A stretch of DNA of 64,000 nt from Planctomycetes bacterium MalM25 (GTDB taxonomy: Bacteria; Planctomycetota; Planctomycetia; Pirellulales; Lacipirellulaceae), in assembly GCA_007745835.1 (NCBI GenBank), contig CP036424.1, forward strand, positions 1,573,001-1,637,000, in the 5' to 3' direction. The position numbers were made by a program, and so were the translations under genes. The notes under the pieces were generated by a model. The model was given only the letters and a program-made list of their open reading frames with translations. It was not told the DNA's origin and did not search any database. Below, one piece after another: positions 7,921-16,377 of this stretch (positions within the stretch are counted from its first letter, which is position 1; the number at the start of each line of letters is the position of its first letter).

Positions 7921-9314
7921 TTCGCCAGGACCTCGGCGAGCGGTCCGGCGAGGGCCTCGTCGGCGACCTGGATCGTCTCGTTGACGTTCAGGTTGCCCTT
8001 GAGGATCTGGGCCGAGTTGACCGCCCACACGCCCGGCACGCCGGTCGCCATCGAGGGCATCGTCTGGCTGTAGTTCATCGTCGGCAACGCCATGACGCTC
8101 CGCACGCGGCTGAAACGCATGGCGACGACATCCTCGCGCGAGAAGTTGTTGTGCATCTTCTCGAGGGCGGAGAGCCACTCTTCTCGCAGCTCGTCGTCCG
8201 TGCGCTCGAAGAGCGGGTCGTCGGCGGGGCAGTACTTCGGCAGGTAGACGAGGTAACGGCCGTGCAGCTCCTCGGGATCGACGATGGTTGTCATCTCAAT
8301 CACCGCGGTGAGGGGCACCCATTCGTCGGTGATGTTCGTGACGTAGTACTCGGTGATCGGCTTCTTGAGCAGCAACGAGGCGCAGACGATGCCGAGGTAC
8401 TCGACCCCCTCATGCCGGCGGCGTTGCTCTTCGGGCATCTCGGGAACGGCGCGGGCGATGACCGAGGAGGGCGTGGTGAAGGCGACTTGGTCGAACGTCA
8501 TCGTCCCCCGCTCGCCCGCCAACTCGACCTCAACGCCCCCCTCAGGCGCCGCCTTGGTCTGGGCGACCGGCGCGTCGGTCAGCAGCTCGACGCCGCGCTC
8601 TTCGAGCACCTCGGCGAGGCGCTCGATCAGCCGGGGGTAGCCGCCGCGAACGTAGCCGAACATCTCCTTCTTGTGCCCGGTCCGGCGGGCGGCGTACATG
8701 CGGCTGATGTGGGCCCAGATGAACGCCGCGGAGACCCGCTTGTGCGTCTCGCCCAGTTTGGCCTTGAGCAGCGGGAGCCAGACCTTGTTGAAGGCGCCGT
8801 CTCCCGACCACTTGCGGAGCCAATCGACCACGGGGATCTGCTCCAGCCGCCGCCAGTCCTTGATCTTCGATCCCCCCGCGATCGTCATGCCGAGGCGGAA
8901 CTTCTCCCACAGCTTGAGCGGCGGGAAGGTGAGAAACTCCTTGGTCGATGACATCGAGTGCATCTTGCCGCCCGAGTAGAAACCGGTCTTGGTCTCGACC
9001 CAGCGGAGCTCGTCGGCGAGGCCGATCTCTTCGAGCAGCGCGCGGAGGCGCGTGTCGGAGAGCAGCGTGACGTGGTAGTGGCGGTCCCACGTGATCCGCT
9101 CGCCGGTCTCCTCGTCGTGCAGTTCCCACGGGCTGGCGAGGCCGCCCAGCTCGGGCGAAGCCTCCAGCAGCGTCACACGCACACCCCGCTTGGAGAGCTC
9201 CAGCGCGAGCGCCATGCCGAGCATCCCCCCGCCGACGACCGCCCCGTGTTGGCGCGTGTCACTGTCGGCCGGGTTGGCGGTGGTCGGAGCGGCGGGCGCG
9301 GTAGCGGCGGGCAT
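7917..9314 (-). CDS. NAD(P)/FAD-dependent oxidoreductase in polysaccharide operon
   Basis: Flavoprotein of the amine-oxidase / protoporphyrinogen-oxidase-like fold, 465 residues. After a ~24-residue disordered N-terminus comes the dinucleotide-binding VVGGGMLGMALALELSKRG with the ribose-binding acidic LLEAS, then GGLASPW. A C-terminal FAD contact region (GVPGVWAVNSAQI) is also present. Proteins of this type recur in bacterial capsule and EPS loci, possibly as sugar-nucleotide oxidoreductases or mutases; the reaction is unknown. Located between the DPM1-like GT2 and the deacetylase, with a 4-base overlap with the latter. Confidence 0.82.
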   Translation of the reverse strand: MPAATAPAAPTTANPADSDTRQHGAVVGGGMLGMALALELSKRGVRVTLLEASPELGGLASPWELHDEETGERITWDRHYHVTLLSDTRLRALLEEIGLADELRWVETKTGFYSGGKMHSMSSTKEFLTFPPLKLWEKFRLGMTIAGGSKIKDWRRLEQIPVVDWLRKWSGDGAFNKVWLPLLKAKLGETHKRVSAAFIWAHISRMYAARRTGHKKEMFGYVRGGYPRLIERLAEVLEERGVELLTDAPVAQTKAAPEGGVEVELAGERGTMTFDQVAFTTPSSVIARAVPEMPEEQRRRHEGVEYLGIVCASLLLKKPITEYYVTNITDEWVPLTAVIEMTTIVDPEELHGRYLVYLPKYCPADDPLFERTDDELREEWLSALEKMHNNFSREDVVAMRFSRVRSVMALPTMNYSQTMPSMATGVPGVWAVNSAQILKGNLNVNETIQVADEALAGPLAEVLAK

Positions 9315-9356
9315 CGTGGGCGTGCCGGAGGGAGGGATGGAGGCGGGAGTTCTCGA

Positions 9357-10202
9357 TCAGGCGCCGGCGAAGAAGCGGCGGAAGACCAGCGACAGGGTCT
9401 GACGCACCGTCCGCAGGACGCGCATCTTGCTCGCGCCCCCCTTCTGGTCGTAGCGGAGGATCATCGGCGCTTCGCCCATGACGATCGGGGCGCCGTTCAC
9501 GCGCAGGCGGCGTAGCTTGAGCAGCACATCGACCATGCACGAGAAGCCCTTCTCGCTGACGAAGTCGTCGCCGAAGTGCTCGATCGCCGCCGCCAGCGGG
9601 GCGACGCGGTACGCGCGGAACCCGCACGTGTAGTCTCGCACGCCGGGGATGGGCAGCATGATCTTGAAGACCCACCGCGCCGCGATGCTCAGCAGCACCC
9701 GGTCCCAGGGGACGCCGATCACGCGGGCGCCGTGCTGGAAGCGCGAGGCGATGACGACGTCGTGCCCCTCGGCGATGAGGCTCAGCATCCGTGGGATGAG
9801 CCCCGCCGGGTGCGTGTTGTCCGAGTCCATCGTGAGGATCACGTCGCCGGGCGAGGCGTTCTCGACCGCGTCGACCAGGCCGGTCCGCAGCGCGCCGGCG
9901 AGGCCCTGATTCACCTCGTGCTGCACGAGGCGAACCGGCATGCTGAACGACGCCTGGGCGGCGATCGGCGCCGTGTCGTCCTGGCTGCCGTCGTCGACCA
10001 CGACGATCTCGTGCCGCAGGCCGGCGCCCTCCAGCGTGGCGTGCAGCGACCGCAGCAGCGGCAGGAGCGCCTCGCCCTCGTTGTAAGCGGGCAACGCCAC
10101 GCGGACGGTTGGCGTCGTGACCGGCGTGGCGCCGGTTGCAGTCGCCCGATCGGTGTGGGTGGTGGATGGCGCCATGGGCGCTAGGGGCGTCGCGACAGTC
10201 AT
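9357..10202 (-). CDS. glycosyltransferase family 2, dolichyl-phosphate-mannose-synthase-like
   Basis: Transfers a sugar from a nucleotide donor, probably to polyprenyl phosphate. The ATG at 10200-10202 gives 281 residues and places VRVALPAYNEGEALLPLL near the N-terminus; a frame running to 10394 adds unrelated Arg-rich sequence. GT-A motifs: VVVDDGSQDD (nucleotide binding), TMDSDNTHP (DxD metal site), and a late QKGGASK. Only weak hydrophobicity near VLLSIAARWVFKIMLP suggests membrane association. Sits in the leftward EPS operon after another GT2, with an 83-base gap. Confidence 0.86.
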   Translation of the reverse strand: MTVATPLAPMAPSTTHTDRATATGATPVTTPTVRVALPAYNEGEALLPLLRSLHATLEGAGLRHEIVVVDDGSQDDTAPIAAQASFSMPVRLVQHEVNQGLAGALRTGLVDAVENASPGDVILTMDSDNTHPAGLIPRMLSLIAEGHDVVIASRFQHGARVIGVPWDRVLLSIAARWVFKIMLPIPGVRDYTCGFRAYRVAPLAAAIEHFGDDFVSEKGFSCMVDVLLKLRRLRVNGAPIVMGEAPMILRYDQKGGASKMRVLRTVRQTLSLVFRRFFAGA

Positions 10203-10285
10203 GTGGTGGGGGAGCTCAAAAAAACCGGACGTGATGGTCCGCAGTCGAAGGTGGTCAGTCGTTTGTGGATCAGCCAGTCGATAGA

Positions 10286-11326
10286 TCAGCTGAGTGACGA
10301 GGCGCCTTGGATCAGCTTCTCGCGTCCCTCGCGGAGATTGAGCGAGGCGTCTTGGCCGGTCGTCTCCGCGTCCCCCTTGCGGACCAACGACCATGCCTTG
10401 GCGAGGTAGGCCTGCGAGCGCCAGAGCAAAGCCCTGGCGCCGAGCGCCGCCTCTCGCCGGCCTAGCAGTTTAGTTACGGCGAATCGCGGTAGGTAATGAA
10501 TCCCGGCTTGAAGTGCGCGAAGGGCGATCATGCCCCCCAGTTTTGCGCGGCCCCAGTCGCGATACTCCCTTAAAGCGACGTGCTGGCCGTGCCGTGTGGC
10601 GGTCCATTTCATGTACTCGTCCGCCAGCCGGGGCGCCGGGATCAGGTGGTAGACGATCGCCTCGGGCGTGTACCACGCTTCGTAGCCCGCGGTGCGGATG
10701 CGGCGGTACAGGTCGGCGTCCTCGCCGCCGTCCTTGATCCGCGTGTCGAAGAGCCCCACCTCCTCGATCACCGCGCGGTGAAGCATCAGGTTGTTCGTGC
10801 CGGGGATCCGCTTGCGGGTGTACGGCTGCTCTTGGTCCCAGCCGACCTTCTCGCCCAACAGGACGCGGCAGGGGCCGGCGAGCTGGCGCGTGTTGTCTTC
10901 GGGCAGGCTGAGATGCACCGCCCCGCCCACGACCTTCACGCCCCGGCGGTGAGCCAGTTCCAGAAGCTTGGCGAGCCACTGAGGATGGGCCCGTTGGTCG
11001 TCGTCGTGGAAAGCGATCCAGTCGCCTTGGGCTTCGGCGAGGCCGCGGTTGCGAGCGTAGGTGACGCCCGGCTCGGTCTCTTGGAACCCGCGGACGCGCT
11101 CGGCCGTGCCCCGGTTCTCGGGGCGCTCGTAGCGGGCGATCACCGCCGGGGTGTCGTCGGTCGAGGCGTTGTCGATCGCGACCACTTCGTAAGTGAAGCG
11201 GCGCCCGTCGGGCGTCGAGGTGTCGAGCGCCGTGAGGCTCGCCAGCGTCTGGTCGAGCATCTCTGCGCGGTTGTAGCTGCCGATCACGACCGTGACGTCG
11301 ACCGGCTTGGCGTTCGGGTCAGGCAT
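10286..11326 (-). CDS. glycosyltransferase family 2
   Basis: GT-A glycosyltransferase of 346 residues. VTVVIGSYNRAEMLDQTLASL opens the Rossmann-like domain, VVAIDNASTDDT follows, FHDDDQ supplies the DxD motif, and GGEDADLYRRI is the late acidic/acceptor motif typical of GT2 rhamnosyl/glucosyl transferases. The C-terminal part is Arg/Leu-rich and amphipathic and may touch the membrane. Its start overlaps the stop of the polymerase gene by 8 bases, so the two are translationally coupled. Probably adds one sugar of the EPS repeat unit at the cytoplasmic face. Confidence 0.88.
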   Translation of the reverse strand: MPDPNAKPVDVTVVIGSYNRAEMLDQTLASLTALDTSTPDGRRFTYEVVAIDNASTDDTPAVIARYERPENRGTAERVRGFQETEPGVTYARNRGLAEAQGDWIAFHDDDQRAHPQWLAKLLELAHRRGVKVVGGAVHLSLPEDNTRQLAGPCRVLLGEKVGWDQEQPYTRKRIPGTNNLMLHRAVIEEVGLFDTRIKDGGEDADLYRRIRTAGYEAWYTPEAIVYHLIPAPRLADEYMKWTATRHGQHVALREYRDWGRAKLGGMIALRALQAGIHYLPRFAVTKLLGRREAALGARALLWRSQAYLAKAWSLVRKGDAETTGQDASLNLREGREKLIQGASSLS

Positions 11327-12707
11327 GGCGGGGCAGGGGGGTGAGGGAAGCGTTTTCGGGCTCGGGCGTTGCTTCCTCGGGTTCCGGGAAGAAGGCGACG
11401 ACCCCCAGGATGACGATCATCGCCAGCACGCTCGGGTACTTCACTTTCACGAAGTGCGATTCGAGTAGGCTGTTCACGAAGGCGAAGGCGAGCAGGCCAT
11501 ACGCGAACGCGTAGCCCGCCGCCGGCGCCCGGGAGTAGGCGGCCTGCACGAGGTTCATGCTGGCGATCGCGAAGGCGAGGCCGAAGCCGAGGCCGACCAG
11601 CCCGAGTTGCAGCGTCAGGTCGAAGTAGGCGTTGTGCGCCGACTGGATCGCCCAGTCTTGGGTCTTCATGACCGCGGCGATCCGGTCGGGCGACCAGAAG
11701 GTGTCGTAGCCGTAACCCGTGATCGGCTTGTCCGCGGCGTAGCGGGAGAGCTCTTGCCAAAGGGGGACGCGGCCCGTGAGCGACTTCGCCTGATCGGTCC
11801 GGCCGAGCAGGGCGACCTCGGTGAGCTGGCGTCGGCCGCTGTCGCTGAGGGCTCCGGCGGTCAGGGCGACCATCGCGGCGAGGCTGACCAGGACGGCGCC
11901 ACTCCACCATCGGATAGCCGGGCTCAAGCGGACCATGAACGCCGCCAGCAGGCCGACCAAGAGGGCGATCACGCTGGTGCGGGATTGGGTGAGCACGAGC
12001 ATCACAAAGCCGAAGCCGAACAGGCCCCGACCCAGCCAGTGGCCTCCAAGCCGAGAGGGGAGGCAGTAGGCGGCGAGGCAGAGCACGGCGCAGTAGGCCG
12101 CCTGGATGTTCGGGTGGAGGGTTCCGCCGAACCGGTAGTTGCTCTCCCACGGCCGCCCCCCGCCACGGAGATCGAGCAGCAAGCTTCCGCCGACGAAGAG
12201 GGCGAGGGTCGTCATCGCGACGAAGAGGATCTCGTTCGGTCGCATCGCGCGGGCGTAGCCGAGCGATCCGACCAGCAGAATGGTCGTCGCGGCGAGGCGC
12301 CGCACCGTGAGCGAGGAGTCGTCGGACCAGGCGGCGCTCAGAGCGGCCCACATCATCAGGCCCAGAAGCGGCAGCAGAGCTTCCCAACGCAGATGCCAGC
12401 GTCGTTCGGGGCTCAGAGCGGCGAGCGTTAGGCCGATGAACGCGTAGCCGATGACGAGCAGCTTGCGGACGGAACTCCCCGCTTCGATGTCGTCGATGTA
12501 GGTGTCGGCGATGCGATCTTCGCTCGTGTCACCGATCTTCACCCCGGCGAACTCGCTGGGATCGTGCTCGAAGAGGAAGAAGCAGAACAGCAGCAGCAGC
12601 GAGACCAACGCCACACGCGCCCAGCGGACCCGGTCGTCGGTCACCGCCCGCTCGACTTCGGTGGGCTGCGTGTAGTTGTTGTACGTCGAGGCGAGTTGCT
12701 CAGGCAT
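11319..12707 (-). CDS. O-antigen ligase/polymerase family membrane protein (Wzy-like)
   Basis: Predicted multi-spanning membrane protein of 462 residues with about ten hydrophobic helices. The large loop around ITGYGYDTFWS and HNAYFDLTLQLGL, with conserved Gly/His, is characteristic of the Wzy_C/O-antigen ligase fold. It would polymerise flipped repeat units in the periplasm. The ATG at 12705-12707 has a strong AGGAGG six bases upstream and overlaps the flippase stop by 8 bases, which supports this start over a longer frame. Neighbours are the flippase upstream and GT2 downstream. Confidence 0.85.
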   Translation of the reverse strand: MPEQLASTYNNYTQPTEVERAVTDDRVRWARVALVSLLLLFCFFLFEHDPSEFAGVKIGDTSEDRIADTYIDDIEAGSSVRKLLVIGYAFIGLTLAALSPERRWHLRWEALLPLLGLMMWAALSAAWSDDSSLTVRRLAATTILLVGSLGYARAMRPNEILFVAMTTLALFVGGSLLLDLRGGGRPWESNYRFGGTLHPNIQAAYCAVLCLAAYCLPSRLGGHWLGRGLFGFGFVMLVLTQSRTSVIALLVGLLAAFMVRLSPAIRWWSGAVLVSLAAMVALTAGALSDSGRRQLTEVALLGRTDQAKSLTGRVPLWQELSRYAADKPITGYGYDTFWSPDRIAAVMKTQDWAIQSAHNAYFDLTLQLGLVGLGFGLAFAIASMNLVQAAYSRAPAAGYAFAYGLLAFAFVNSLLESHFVKVKYPSVLAMIVILGVVAFFPEPEEATPEPENASLTPLPRHA

Positions 12708-13995
12708 GGCGCACCTCCTGGGCGAACGAGGCCCACTGCCACACCAGGGCGACCAGGCTGCCGAGCAGCATGCCGACACCGATCGCCTCGGCGCCGAACA
12801 CGCCGACCAAGCCGAAGCCGATCAGCACGTTGACCGCCAGTCGCACGATCGCCGTCTGGAACATCAGGCGGCCACGCCCCCGGTTCACCGAGGCGAACTC
12901 GATCGGGATCAGCAGCGCCTCGGAGAGGACGCCCGCGCTGTAGGTCAGCAAAAGGGTCGTGTTGACGCCCGCGGCGGACTCTTTCATGACGGCGCAGACA
13001 AGCTCTTCGCCGACCGCCGCGACACCCAGCAAGAACGCCCCGATCGCGATCAGCATCGCCAGCGTGGTCCGCACCGTGTATCGCCACAGACCGTGCAGGC
13101 CCTCTTCGGCCTGCACTCGGGCGCTGATCGGGCCGAGGTAGTTCGAGCCGCCGATGACCAAAGGGTTGGTCGCTTGCACGAGGATGCGTCCGGCGCCGAG
13201 GCGGCCGAGTTCGGCGATCGAGTAGGCGGCGGACAGCAGCCAGGAGTAGCCTTCCTTGCCCAGCAGCACGGCGGTGGCTCCCCCGGTCAGCCACTTGGAG
13301 ATCGACCAGTTCTCTCGCCAGTCGGGCAGGACCGTTCTCCAGTCGATCGTCCAGGTTTCACGGCGCAAGGTCATCCAGCCGAAGGCGAGCAGCGAGGCGC
13401 CCCCGAGCGACAGGAACGCCGCGCCGGCGCTCATGCGTCCGGTCGCCGCCAGCCAGGCGAGCAGCAGCACCTGCGTGGCGGCGACGGCGAGGTCGAAGCC
13501 GAAGACCGAGAAAAAATCGAACCGCGCCAGATCGATCCGCCGAGCGTGCTCACGGAAGAGCATGATCGCCGTGCAGGGGGCGACCACCAGCAGCAGGCCG
13601 GCGTAGCGCGAGGCGCCGATCGCCCAAGCCCCGCCGGCGATCGCCAGGATGGCCAGGCAGGCCGCCAAAGCGACAAGAGCGAGGTGCACCGTCGCGCTGC
13701 CCGCGTAGGCGGCGCGGCGTTCTTGGGGCAGCTGGGGACTGCGCCGTGTGTACGCGGTCCACACCATCGCCCGGGCGAGGCCCAACGCGAAGAAGTAGAG
13801 CGAGAATCCGAGGGCGAAGAAACCGAGCTCTTCTTGCCCCGCGTAGCGGCCGACCAGCACCGGGGCGATGAAGTTCGCCAGGCTCACGACCCCCTGATCG
13901 ATGAACACCCAAACGCCCGACGGCGAATCCCCCAACAAACGACGCCACCCGGTGGCCTCGGCAGGGGGAACGGCGGTGGGGGCGGCGGGGGGCAC
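12700..13995 (-). CDS. oligosaccharide flippase (Wzx-like, MOP superfamily)
   Basis: Polytopic membrane protein of 431 residues with roughly 12 hydrophobic segments. An N-terminal soluble Ala/Pro-rich ~20 residues precedes GVWVFIDQGVVSLANFIAPV, which matches the first helix of polysaccharide flippases. It presumably moves lipid-linked repeat units across the inner membrane before polymerisation by the neighbouring Wzy-like protein. The family is recognised by hydropathy and context more than by motifs. It is 33 bases downstream of the CpsD-like gene. Confidence 0.8.
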   Translation of the reverse strand: MPPAAPTAVPPAEATGWRRLLGDSPSGVWVFIDQGVVSLANFIAPVLVGRYAGQEELGFFALGFSLYFFALGLARAMVWTAYTRRSPQLPQERRAAYAGSATVHLALVALAACLAILAIAGGAWAIGASRYAGLLLVVAPCTAIMLFREHARRIDLARFDFFSVFGFDLAVAATQVLLLAWLAATGRMSAGAAFLSLGGASLLAFGWMTLRRETWTIDWRTVLPDWRENWSISKWLTGGATAVLLGKEGYSWLLSAAYSIAELGRLGAGRILVQATNPLVIGGSNYLGPISARVQAEEGLHGLWRYTVRTTLAMLIAIGAFLLGVAAVGEELVCAVMKESAAGVNTTLLLTYSAGVLSEALLIPIEFASVNRGRGRLMFQTAIVRLAVNVLIGFGLVGVFGAEAIGVGMLLGSLVALVWQWASFAQEVRHA

Positions 13996-14028
13996 GAGCG
14001 CGGGACCGTGAAGGGATGGGGGGGCGAA

Positions 14029-14748
14029 TCAGACGCGGCGACGGAGCCAGCTCGGCACGTACTCGCGCCGGCGGGCGACAACCGAGCCGACCAGGTTCAC
14101 CCGGTCCGCCCGGAGCTGCTCGGCGATACGCTGCAGCCGCTCGCGGCGGGTCGCTTCGGAGCGGAGCGCCAGCACGGCGGCGTCGAGCCGGCGGGCGACC
14201 AGCAGCATGTGCCGCAGACGATCGGCGGGGGGCAGGTCGAACACGACCAGCTCGTGCGATTCGCGGAGCCCGCTGAGCATGGCGTCGACCAATTGGTGAT
14301 CGAGCCCGACCCGATCCATGAGCCCGAGCGTGCCGATCGGCATCACCTGCAAGCCCTCGACTTCCGTGTCGTGGATGGCGTCTTGGAGCGAGCAGCGACC
14401 CGCCAACGCGTCGGCCAGGCCGGCGTCGGTCCGCAAGCGGAACTGGCGGGCCACGGTCGGGTGCTCGGTCGCGCCCTCAACGAGCAGGACGGGACGCATC
14501 TGGTGATCGGCAGCGCGGATCGCCAGGTTGGCCGCCACGGTGCTGACGCCCGCTTTGCGCTCGCAGGAGGTCACCCCCACAAGGTAGCCGGCGCCCCGTT
14601 CGTCTTGGGCCGCGTCCTCCAGCCGCGGGTGCAGACGCCAGAGGAGCGTGTCGTACGCGTCGGCGCCCCGGCGGCGCGGCGTCGGGCGCGACGCGGCAGT
14701 TGGCTCGGCGCTGGGGGCGATCGGATCGAGCGTGGGATGGTTGTCCAT
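14029..14748 (-). CDS. CpsD/BY-kinase-like P-loop protein with degenerate ATP site
   Basis: 239 residues from the ATG at 14746-14748. It aligns with the cytoplasmic ATPase partner of Wzz proteins: SCERKAGVSTVAANLA (61-76), LLVEGATEHP (88-97) and VVFDLPPA. But the Walker A lysine of GEGKST is replaced by Val (KAGVST, Val68), and the Walker A' Asp of xDADxRxP is replaced (VEGATEHP). The Walker B Asp remains. The C-terminus (YVPSWLRRRV) has only one Tyr, no tyrosine cluster. So it likely does not act as a tyrosine kinase, and may be a structural or regulatory partner of the Wzz-like protein encoded immediately upstream. Confidence 0.78.
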   Translation of the reverse strand: MDNHPTLDPIAPSAEPTAASRPTPRRRGADAYDTLLWRLHPRLEDAAQDERGAGYLVGVTSCERKAGVSTVAANLAIRAADHQMRPVLLVEGATEHPTVARQFRLRTDAGLADALAGRCSLQDAIHDTEVEGLQVMPIGTLGLMDRVGLDHQLVDAMLSGLRESHELVVFDLPPADRLRHMLLVARRLDAAVLALRSEATRRERLQRIAEQLRADRVNLVGSVVARRREYVPSWLRRRV

Positions 14749-14782
14749 CGGAGGGGCTCGTGCGTTAGAGCGATTGAGGGGA

Positions 14783-16348
14783 CTACGGGGCGAGCACGCG
14801 GCCGTGGACCGCGCTGTCGGGGATCGAGGCGAGCACCGGCACGCCGGTCGCTTGCTCAAGGGACGACTCGCTGCGCGGTTTGTCGTTGAGTTGCTCGAAG
14901 CCCAGGATCGAGGCGAACGTGCCGGCGAAGGCCAAGGCCATCGAGGCCAACGCCACGATCGCCTTAGAGGGGCTCACCGGCTTCTCGGCGAGGGTCGGGT
15001 CTTGGGCGATGTTGATGCTGGAGATCTTCTGCCGCTCGAGCTCTTCGTCGATGCGGGCCTGCTCCAGGTTGTCCGCGTAGCGGTAGTATTTGCGGCTGGC
15101 GAGCGACTCGTCGCGTTCGAGCCGTGCGAGGCGGACCGCGTTGGTGTTGATTTTCTCCAGCTCGGTGCGGACGCCCTTCTCTTGCTCCACGAGCGCCTTC
15201 AACCGGCCGTCGAGGCTCGCCAGCTCGCTCTGCTTGAGCTTGAGGTTGAGTGTCAGCTGGCGGTGGATCGGGTTGACGTCGTCAACGGTCTCCTCGCGGA
15301 CGCTCGACTCACCATCGACTACTTGCTCGGCCTCTTCGACCTGTCGCGTGACCGCGACCACCAGCGGGTGCGTGTCGCTGTACCGCGCCTTGAGGTCCGC
15401 TTGGCGGACCTGGAGGGCGTAGAGCTGCTCGCGCATCAGGTCGGCGCCCTCGTTCGGGATCGAGGTCTTCGACGCGATCAAACGTTCGGGCATGTCCGAG
15501 AGCTGCCGCTCCAGGTCCTTCACCGCGGACAGCGCGGCGCTGCGGGCGGACTCCGCCTCGAAACGCGACAGCGTGGTCGCCTGCAACTGGGCTTCGAGGT
15601 TCTGGCGGCGCGCTTCGACCGAGGCGACCCCCATCTCGTCCTTCGCGTCGCGGACGGCGCCCATCGCGGTGTCGTACTCGCCGCGGTGCAGCTCCTCTTG
15701 CTGCTGGAAGAAGAGCCGCGAGCCGTCATTGCGATGGATGCGGAGGTGCTCATCTTGGTAGACGTCGATGAGGGTTGAGAGGACCTGCTGGGCGCCGATT
15801 GCTGAATCGGTGCTGTAGCTCACGAGGATCAGGATGGAGTCCCGCTCGGCGTCGACGGCGAGGTTCTCTTCGATCTCGATGATCGCCTCTTCCTCGCGGC
15901 TGATCGGGTCGATGCTCTTGAGCTGGGTGATCGCCCATCGGGCCGCCTCGCCTACGGTCGCGTTCACGGCCTTCGCCACGGCGCTGGGCTCGCCTTCGCC
16001 GGGGGGGCCGCCACGCAGCACGTAATCGGCGCCCAACTTATCAACGACCTTGGCGACCACGCCCCGGCTGCGCAGCAGGTCCATCGCCGTGATGACCTCG
16101 CCCTCGCGGCCCTGCTGCTGGATGGCGATCATCTGCTGCCCGGTCTGGGCGGTGGGATCGATGTTGACGCTCTGCCGGCCGACCTGCAGCGCGAGCTTCG
16201 CCTCGGAGCGATAGGTCCGCGGCAGGAACAGCGCGATCGCCAACCCGAGACCGATCACGCAGGTGGGGATCAGCAACGCCTTCCACTTGTGGCGGAAGAG
16301 CATTTCCAGCACGTCGTGGCCGGAGGTCGATGGCTTGGAACGGTCCAT
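14783..16348 (-). CDS. polysaccharide chain-length determinant (Wzz/GumC family)
   Basis: 521 residues with the Wzz topology: a cytoplasmic start, TM1 at LLIPTCVIGLGLAIALFLP (about 36-54) followed by RTYRSEAKL, a long periplasmic domain with heptad-like coiled coil (about 200-400), and TM2 at IVALASMALAFAGTFASI (about 470-488). The terminal segment after TM2 is short and carries no kinase. The N-terminal VLEMLFRHKWKALLIP is typical for GumC-like EPS proteins. It controls chain length and links polymerase to export. Encoded 34 bases before the CpsD-like gene, its expected partner. Confidence 0.88.
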   Translation of the reverse strand: MDRSKPSTSGHDVLEMLFRHKWKALLIPTCVIGLGLAIALFLPRTYRSEAKLALQVGRQSVNIDPTAQTGQQMIAIQQQGREGEVITAMDLLRSRGVVAKVVDKLGADYVLRGGPPGEGEPSAVAKAVNATVGEAARWAITQLKSIDPISREEEAIIEIEENLAVDAERDSILILVSYSTDSAIGAQQVLSTLIDVYQDEHLRIHRNDGSRLFFQQQEELHRGEYDTAMGAVRDAKDEMGVASVEARRQNLEAQLQATTLSRFEAESARSAALSAVKDLERQLSDMPERLIASKTSIPNEGADLMREQLYALQVRQADLKARYSDTHPLVVAVTRQVEEAEQVVDGESSVREETVDDVNPIHRQLTLNLKLKQSELASLDGRLKALVEQEKGVRTELEKINTNAVRLARLERDESLASRKYYRYADNLEQARIDEELERQKISSINIAQDPTLAEKPVSPSKAIVALASMALAFAGTFASILGFEQLNDKPRSESSLEQATGVPVLASIPDSAVHGRVLAP

Positions 16349-16377
16349 AGCGGATCACTCGGGAGCGGCGTGGCGGG

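Noticed and set aside
12676-14889. 737-codon open frame on the plus strand opposite the flippase and CpsD-like genes
   Set aside because: Mirror of GC-rich codons; composition dominated by Arg, Gly, Gln and His with no domain, while the minus strand has clear families with coupled starts and stops.
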